In this document: positions 58,649 through 64,000 of the stretch, piece after piece
Layout of the letters: the number at the start of each line of letters is the position of its first letter
Numbering within the stretch: position 1 is the first letter of the stretch
Assembly: GCA_031425035.1 (NCBI GenBank)
Contig: JANPIN010000038.1
Span: 1-64,000 of the forward strand
DNA length: 64,000 nucleotides
Direction: 5' to 3'
Source: M3007 sp031425035
GTDB taxonomy: Bacteria; Bacteroidota; Bacteroidia; Chitinophagales; Saprospiraceae
Made by a program: the position numbers and the translations under genes
The notes under the pieces: model-generated
The model's input: the letters and a program-made list of their open reading frames with translations, nothing else
Told to the model about the DNA's origin: nothing
The model's database searches: none

Positions 58649-61645
58649 ATGAAACTTTTGATCCGGCTGTCCTTGCTGCTTGGCTGTAGCCTGTTGCCCC
58701 TTTTCACCTTTGCCCAGAAAACTTTCCCCATAGCCGCCACCTCCGATGAACGGCCGGGCATTTTTGCTTTTACCAACGCCACTATTTACGTCGATTATAA
58801 AACCCACCTGGACGGCGCTACCCTGCTCATCCGCGACGGCCGCATTGAAGCCTGCGGACTACAGGTGGTCGTTCCGCCGGATGCCGTGGTCACCGACTGT
58901 ACCGGCAAGACCATTTACCCCGCCTTTATCGACCTCTACGCCGCCGGATACGGCATCACCCCCGGACAGGCTGCCGGCGCCGGGCAATCCCAGCAGCCAC
59001 AACCATTGACCAGTAAAAAGGGCGCCTATGCCTGGAACGAAGCGCTGCGCCCCGAATTCAGCGCCGCCGACGCCTTCACCGTGGATACCAAAGCCGCCGA
59101 AGAGTTGCGCAAACTCGGCTTCGGTGCCGTCCTCAGTCACCGCGCCGATGGCATTGCCCGCGGCACCGGCGTACTGGTCGATCTGAGCGACCACCGCGAA
59201 CACGAGTCGGTGCTGCTCCCCATCGCCAGTAACCACCTGTCGTTCCGCAAGGGTTCGAGTACCCAGAACTACCCGTCCTCGTTAATGGGTTGCATCGCGC
59301 TCATCCGGCAGACCTACCTGGATGCCCGCTGGTACCAGACCGAAGGCCGCCAAATGGAACAAAACCTGTCGCTCGACGCCTGGCTCGCCCAGCAAAACCT
59401 GCCACAGATCTTTGAAACCTCCGATAAATTGGACGTCCTGCGCATTGCCCGCATCGGGCAGGAATTCGGCGTCAAATACCTGGTCAAAACCGTCGGCGAT
59501 GAATACCAGCGCCTGGACGAAGTGCGCGCCACCGGTCAGGGCCTGATCGTGCCGCTGGCTTTTCCCGAAGGGTATGATGTCCGCGACCCCTACGACGTGA
59601 TGAACGTATCGCTGCATGACCTGAAACACTGGGAAATGGCCCCCTCGAATCCCGGCCGTTTAGAAGCCGCCGGCATCGCTTTTGCCCTGACGACCAACGG
59701 ATTAAAAGATAAAGGTAAATTCCTGGAAAATCTGCGCAAAGCCGTGGAATATGGCCTGAGCGAACAAATGGCCCTGAAAGCGCTGACCTGGCAACCCGCC
59801 ACTTTCCTGCATGCCGAAAGCCAGGTGGGTAGCCTGGAAAAAGGCAAACGCGCGAATTTTCTCATTACCTCCGGCAGTATTTTTAAGCCCGAGACCAAAA
59901 TTTATCAGAACTGGGCCGGCGGCAAAGGCTATGACGTGAACCTGGATAAATCGCTGCCCGCCAATCTGTTCGGCACTTTTAACCTGAACGTTGGCCCGGA
60001 TGCCTACACCCTGAAAATTACGGGAAAACGCGATGCCCCCGAGGCCCAGATCGTTAAAACGGACAGCAGTAAGGTGAAAGTAAATTTCAGCTATTTGCCC
60101 AGCGGCCTGGTCACTTTATCCTTCCAGCCGGATACCCTGGCGAAAGGCTACTTCGCACTTTCGGGAACGCCCGGTACGCGGGAGTGGCTGGGACGCGGCA
60201 CCCGGCCCGATGGCAGCTGGACGGACTGGCGGGCCACTTTCCTTCGTGCCAATGATTCCATACCAACGCCCAAAAAAGCGCCGGTGGTCAAACCCGAAGT
60301 CGGCGTGATGATCTACCCGTTTACCGCTTTCGGCTGGCAGGAACGCCCGACGGCGCAAACGGTGCTTATCCGCAACGCGACCGTCTGGACCAACGAAAAA
60401 GAAGGCGTGCTGAAAAATACGGACGTTCTGATCAGCAATGGTAAAATCCAGAAAATCGGCCGGCAACTGGCCGTGCCGGACAATGCGGTCGTGGTGGACG
60501 GCATCGGCAAACACCTCACGGCGGGCATCATCGACGAGCACTCGCATATCGCCGTGGCCCGCTCGGTGAACGAAGGCACCCAGGAAAGTAGCGCCGAAGT
60601 CCGTATTGGCGACGTGCTGGACTGTGAGGACGTGGACATTTATCGCCAGCTGGCGGGCGGGGTGACCAGCAGCCATTTGCTGCACGGTTCGGCCAACCCC
60701 ATCGGCGGACAGACCCAGTTGATCAAACTGCGCTGGGGATATGCGCCGGAGCAATTGAAATTCCAAAACTGGGACGGGTTCATCAAATTTGCCCTCGGCG
60801 AAAACGTGAAGCAATCCAACTGGGGCGATAACAACCGCACCCGCTACCCGCAGACCCGCATGGGCGTGGAACAGGTGTACGTCGACTATTTCAGCCGCGC
60901 TCAGGAGTATGGGAAAATCAAGAAATCCGGCAAACCCTACCGCACCGACCTCGATCTGGAGGCCCTGCTGGAGATCCTGGAATCCAAACGTTTCATCACC
61001 TGCCACTCCTACGTGCAGTCGGAAATCACCATGCTGATGCGGGTGGCCGAGCGGTTCAATTTTCGGGTCAACACGTTTACCCACATTCTGGAAGGGTATA
61101 AAGTGGCGGATAAAATGGCTAAACACGGGGCCGGCGGCAGCACGTTCAGCGACTGGTGGGCGTATAAATACGAGGTGTACGAGGCCATTCCTTACAATGC
61201 CAAAATGATGGCTGACCGCGGCGTGGTCGTCGCGATCAACTCCGATGATGCCGAAATGGCGCGCCGGCTCAACCAGGAGGCGGCGAAAAGCGTGCTCTAC
61301 GGGGGCATGAAAGAAGAAGATGCCTGGAAAATGGTGACCCTTAACCCGGCCAAACTCCTGCACGTGGATGACCGGGTGGGCAGCGTAAAAGCGGGTAAGG
61401 ACGCCGACCTCGTGCTCTGGAACGACAATCCGCTTTCCGTCTACGCCCGCGCCGAAAAAACCTGGGTGGATGGCATCCCGTTTTTTGATCGCCAGTTGGA
61501 TGCGCAGCAGCAGGACTGGGTACGCCAGGAACGCGCCCGCTTGATCCAGAAACTACAAAACGTGAAAAAAGGCAGTGCCGGCGGGGAAAAACCGACCCCG
61601 CAGAAGAAGCATTATCACTGCGATGATGTGTGGGATGAGGGGTAA
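58649..61645 (+). CDS. Tandem amidohydrolase, exported
   Basis: This protein of about 998 residues has a signal peptide (LLLGCSLLPLFTFAQ) and two amidohydrolase-like halves. The N-half (to about 470) has the fold pattern but its first metal motif reads YPAFIDLYAAGYG, without HxH. The C-half (from about 555) is complete: GIIDEHSHIAVA (HxH, about 630), ITCHSYVQSE, NTFTHILEGYK and AINSDDAEMARR (Asp). So only the second half is likely to be catalytic. Imidazolonepropionase-like or peptidase-like substrates are possible. ATG at 58649 is chosen because it begins the signal peptide. Confidence 0.85.
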   Translation: MKLLIRLSLLLGCSLLPLFTFAQKTFPIAATSDERPGIFAFTNATIYVDYKTHLDGATLLIRDGRIEACGLQVVVPPDAVVTDCTGKTIYPAFIDLYAAGYGITPGQAAGAGQSQQPQPLTSKKGAYAWNEALRPEFSAADAFTVDTKAAEELRKLGFGAVLSHRADGIARGTGVLVDLSDHREHESVLLPIASNHLSFRKGSSTQNYPSSLMGCIALIRQTYLDARWYQTEGRQMEQNLSLDAWLAQQNLPQIFETSDKLDVLRIARIGQEFGVKYLVKTVGDEYQRLDEVRATGQGLIVPLAFPEGYDVRDPYDVMNVSLHDLKHWEMAPSNPGRLEAAGIAFALTTNGLKDKGKFLENLRKAVEYGLSEQMALKALTWQPATFLHAESQVGSLEKGKRANFLITSGSIFKPETKIYQNWAGGKGYDVNLDKSLPANLFGTFNLNVGPDAYTLKITGKRDAPEAQIVKTDSSKVKVNFSYLPSGLVTLSFQPDTLAKGYFALSGTPGTREWLGRGTRPDGSWTDWRATFLRANDSIPTPKKAPVVKPEVGVMIYPFTAFGWQERPTAQTVLIRNATVWTNEKEGVLKNTDVLISNGKIQKIGRQLAVPDNAVVVDGIGKHLTAGIIDEHSHIAVARSVNEGTQESSAEVRIGDVLDCEDVDIYRQLAGGVTSSHLLHGSANPIGGQTQLIKLRWGYAPEQLKFQNWDGFIKFALGENVKQSNWGDNNRTRYPQTRMGVEQVYVDYFSRAQEYGKIKKSGKPYRTDLDLEALLEILESKRFITCHSYVQSEITMLMRVAERFNFRVNTFTHILEGYKVADKMAKHGAGGSTFSDWWAYKYEVYEAIPYNAKMMADRGVVVAINSDDAEMARRLNQEAAKSVLYGGMKEEDAWKMVTLNPAKLLHVDDRVGSVKAGKDADLVLWNDNPLSVYARAEKTWVDGIPFFDRQLDAQQQDWVRQERARLIQKLQNVKKGSAGGEKPTPQKKHYHCDDVWDEG

Positions 61646-61701
61646 CCCTGAACCAGCAAGCCATCTAATTTGTTGCCCTAATTCGCCCGACCATTCACAC
61701 C

Positions 61702-62835
61702 ATGCAAGAACCTGCCATTCACAACCAGGCTGAAATAGACGCCGAAACCCAGAAAACCCTGCGTTCCTTCCGGGCGTCGCGCATGATCCTGCCCATTCTG
61801 CTGGGCATTGCGGCGGTGGGTTATTTGTTCTACCGGCAGTTCGATCTGGAACAGTTTCGGGAAATACACTGGAGCTGGCGGGCATTCGGCTGGATTGGGG
61901 TGGCGTTCGGGCTGCTGATCCTCCGGCATTTATTTTATTCCTTTCGCTTGTACTACCTCACCGGCGGCTATTTTACCTGGTGGAAGTGTATTCAGCTCAT
62001 CATTTTATGGGAATTCAGCGCCGCGATCACGCCCACCAGTAAGGGTGGGCCGCTGGTCATGATGTTCGTGCTGACCAAGGAAAAACTGGCCGCCGGACGC
62101 ACGGCCGCCGCGGTGATCTACGCCATGGTGCTCGATTCGGGCTTTTTCGTCCTGACCCTGCCGCTGTGGCTGGCACTTTACGGTCCGCCGATGCTCTATC
62201 CCGGCATGCATTCCTTCAACGACCTGAACCTGGCGAACGTGGCTTTTTTCACCACCTACGCCATCATGCTGGTCTACTGGATCGTGCTGATGTTTTTCCT
62301 GTTCGTCAAACCCCAATATGCCGAAGGCGCGCTGGACTGGCTGGCGCGGCGCCGTTTTCTGAAAAAAGTAGCGCCCAAACTCCGCCGTATCGGCGAAGAA
62401 TTTGCCCGCGCCGCCGACGAAATGAAGCAGCAAGACTGGCGCTACCACCTGCGGGTGATCATCGGAACGGTCGGCGCCTGGACCTGCAAATTCATCATGA
62501 TCAACTGCCTCATCATCGCCATCGTGCCCAGTACGCCGGTCGATGGCGCCACGCAGGCCTTTATTTATGCGCGGCTGGTGGCCATGTTCATCATTATGGC
62601 CTTCAGTCCGACGCCCGGCGGGGCAGGACTGGCGGAAATGGCCCTCGTCGATTTCACCAGCGACTACGTACCCAAGGGCATTGGCCTGGTGGTGGCGCTG
62701 CTCTGGCGCGGCATGGCCTACTATGGCTACCTGCTGCTGGGCGCCATCGTGGTCCCGGGCTGGATTGCGCTGCACATCGGTAAAAAGCCCAAAGTGGAAA
62801 AACCGGGAAACGCCGGGAAAAGGGCTAGCTCTTAA
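61702..62835 (+). CDS. UPF0104/LPG-synthase-type flippase family membrane protein
   Basis: This 377-residue protein has about eight membrane spans. It has the family landmarks EFSAAITPTSKGGPLVMMFVL and AFSPTPGGAGLAEMALVDF. The latter G-G-x-G block marks the lysylphosphatidylglycerol synthase transmembrane family, members of which move lipids. The substrate is unknown. The basic C-terminus (GKKPKVEKPGNAGKR) is cytosolic. The TSUP gene begins 5 nt past its stop, so the two form an operon. Confidence 0.85.
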   Translation: MQEPAIHNQAEIDAETQKTLRSFRASRMILPILLGIAAVGYLFYRQFDLEQFREIHWSWRAFGWIGVAFGLLILRHLFYSFRLYYLTGGYFTWWKCIQLIILWEFSAAITPTSKGGPLVMMFVLTKEKLAAGRTAAAVIYAMVLDSGFFVLTLPLWLALYGPPMLYPGMHSFNDLNLANVAFFTTYAIMLVYWIVLMFFLFVKPQYAEGALDWLARRRFLKKVAPKLRRIGEEFARAADEMKQQDWRYHLRVIIGTVGAWTCKFIMINCLIIAIVPSTPVDGATQAFIYARLVAMFIIMAFSPTPGGAGLAEMALVDFTSDYVPKGIGLVVALLWRGMAYYGYLLLGAIVVPGWIALHIGKKPKVEKPGNAGKRASS

Positions 62836-62840
62836 GGTGC

Positions 62841-63608
62841 ATGGAGCTGTACTTACTCTGTTTTTTTGCGTTTTTAGCCGGCTTTATTGACAGCATTGTG
62901 GGCGGAGGCGGCCTGGTGCAGGTGCCGGCATTTTTCATACTTTTTCCGCAACTGTCTGTCCCCCAGATCATTGGCACCAACCGCCTGGCTTCGGCGGCCG
63001 GCACGGCACTAGCCGCCTGGACCTATGCACGGACCGTCACCATTCCGTGGAAAACCGTGCTTTTTGCCGGCGTCGGCGCGGCTACCATGTCTTACACCGG
63101 CTCGACGGTACAAAGCCTGCTGCCCTCGGCGGCGCTCAAACCGATCATTCTGGTGCTGATCGTGGCCATCGCTATTTTCACTTACCGCAAAAAGAATTTC
63201 GGCCAGCACGAAGACATCCGTCCGGCGGCGGAGCAAGTGCCGTGGTATGCCCTGGCCATTGGTATGACGCTGGGTTTTTACAACGGTTTTGTGGGCCCCG
63301 GCACCGGCAGCCTGCTGGTTTTTGCCTTCGTCAGCGTGATCGGATATAGTTTTTTACGGGCTTCCGCGCTGTCTAAAATGGTCAACGTGATCGGCGATTC
63401 CTCGTCGCTGGTGTTCTTTTTATTTCATGGCTACATCCTTTTCCACATCGCGCTGCCAATGATGGTCTGCAACATGGGCGGTTCCTATGCCGGCAGCCGA
63501 CTGGCCATTTTACGGGGCAATGCGTTTATCAGAAAGGTGTTTATCGTGGTGGTAGCAGGGATAGTGCTGCGGTTCGGCTGGGACGTGGTGAAGCTTTGGT
63601 GGAAGTAA
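62841..63608 (+). CDS. TauE/SafE (TSUP) family permease
   Basis: This 255-residue inner-membrane protein has seven to eight spans and the two family repeats, FIDSIVGGGGLVQVPAFFIL near the N-terminus and LGFYNGFVGPGTGSLLVFAF in the middle. Such proteins carry sulfite, sulfoacetate or other small anions outward or inward. The specific anion cannot be deduced. It is almost contiguous with the UPF0104 gene. Confidence 0.88.
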   Translation: MELYLLCFFAFLAGFIDSIVGGGGLVQVPAFFILFPQLSVPQIIGTNRLASAAGTALAAWTYARTVTIPWKTVLFAGVGAATMSYTGSTVQSLLPSAALKPIILVLIVAIAIFTYRKKNFGQHEDIRPAAEQVPWYALAIGMTLGFYNGFVGPGTGSLLVFAFVSVIGYSFLRASALSKMVNVIGDSSSLVFFLFHGYILFHIALPMMVCNMGGSYAGSRLAILRGNAFIRKVFIVVVAGIVLRFGWDVVKLWWK

Positions 63609-63752
63609 TTTTAAAAACACTGAACTATCCATTTTGAACGGGGGTTAAGATGGAGGAGACTTTAAAGACTGTTTTTAAGCTTTAAAACCGCAATCTATAG
63701 CCGCTCAATTCTAAAATCTTTATCCATCCTACACCACGCTAAACGAATCTAC

Positions 63753-64000
63753 ATGACGCGCAAAGAACTTACCGAAGAGTATAAAAACACCAAATTCCGC
63801 CAGGGTGTCTTCCAGGTCCGGAACCTGGTCAATAATAAAATCCTCATCGAAGGTACTTCCAACCTGGATAAAATCTGGAACCGCCACCGAGTGGAACTGG
63901 GTTTTGGCAACCACCGCAATACGGAACTTCAAAAAGACTGGAAGGCCTATGGAGAAGAAAATTTCTCCTTTGAAATCCTGGCTGAACTGGAAAAACAACC
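63753..64000 (+). CDS. GIY-YIG nuclease family protein (partial)
   Basis: Only the first 82 residues are in the window; the frame is still open at the edge. The visible part (GVFQVRNLVNNKILIEGTSN, then LDKIWNRHRVELGFGNHRNT and LQKDWKAYGEENFSFEILAE) is a diverged GIY-YIG domain of the small, variant-type group found in Bacteroidota, where GVFQVRNL stands for the GIY strand. Catalysis and targets are unknown. Confidence 0.75.
   Translation, partial: MTRKELTEEYKNTKFRQGVFQVRNLVNNKILIEGTSNLDKIWNRHRVELGFGNHRNTELQKDWKAYGEENFSFEILAELEKQ

Overview
The window looks like chromosomal DNA from a Bacteroidota bacterium, most likely the Saprospiraceae/Chitinophagales side of the phylum. Evidence: two secreted proteins end in type IX secretion sorting domains (5828-8638 and 52250-53353). 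There is an OmpA-type envelope protein with TPR and beta-propeller repeats. Near-consensus TAnnTTTG (-7) promoter boxes lie in front of many genes, and Shine-Dalgarno sequences are largely absent. Branched-chain 2-oxoacid dehydrogenase E1 is a single fused chain. No rRNA, prophage, CRISPR array or complete insertion sequence was seen.

Layout: 0.1-20 kb is a mixed housekeeping region with an MFS transporter, alkaline phosphatase, HtpG, a membrane-tethered receiver protein, a T9SS cargo protein, fused E1, GH113-like and GH5-like hydrolases, a VOC protein, a WD40 protein, a 736-residue protein I do not recognise, and a Uma2-type nuclease. From 20.6 to 35.0 kb the minus strand carries one conserved information-processing supercluster. 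In transcription order it is tRNA-Thr(TGT), tRNA-Tyr, tRNA-Gly, tRNA-Thr(GGT), tuf, tRNA-Trp, secE, nusG, rplK, rplA, rplJ, rplL, rpoB, rpoC. A consensus promoter sits ahead of the first tRNA, and hairpins occupy most spacers. From 35 to 42.5 kb are an O-methyltransferase, a radical-SAM DNA-modification/repair pair, two response regulators, a PAS histidine kinase and a hydrolase. From 42.5 to 52 kb are a RecB/AddA-like helicase with an unusual in-frame repeat block, a NudK-type Nudix hydrolase, a MarR regulator with two perfect palindromic operators, a hydrolase, an ALDH7-type dehydrogenase, ruvC and a 3-hydroxyacyl-CoA dehydrogenase. From 52 to 64 kb are envelope and export genes: a type B T9SS cargo, TolC, OmpA/TPR, an SPFH plus Arc pair, a tandem amidohydrolase, a UPF0104 membrane protein, a TSUP permease and the start of a GIY-YIG protein.

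The most unusual signal is not a gene. At least nine places carry inverted repeats whose arms are themselves built from short, degenerate tandem iterations, for example GAAGTGATAAAG, GGTTTATAAGG, GGAATGC, GGTTTGTTG, ACGGATTTT or GGAGGCAGG. Other sites carry a single arm. The same motif recurs at unlinked sites. These elements fill tRNA and ribosomal-protein spacers, form the last codons of one gene, separate SPFH from Arc, and in one case lie in frame inside the helicase gene. A second pattern is that several -7 boxes end only 3-8 nt before the start codon, which predicts leaderless or nearly leaderless mRNAs.

Gene names rest on motifs read by eye; no database search was possible.
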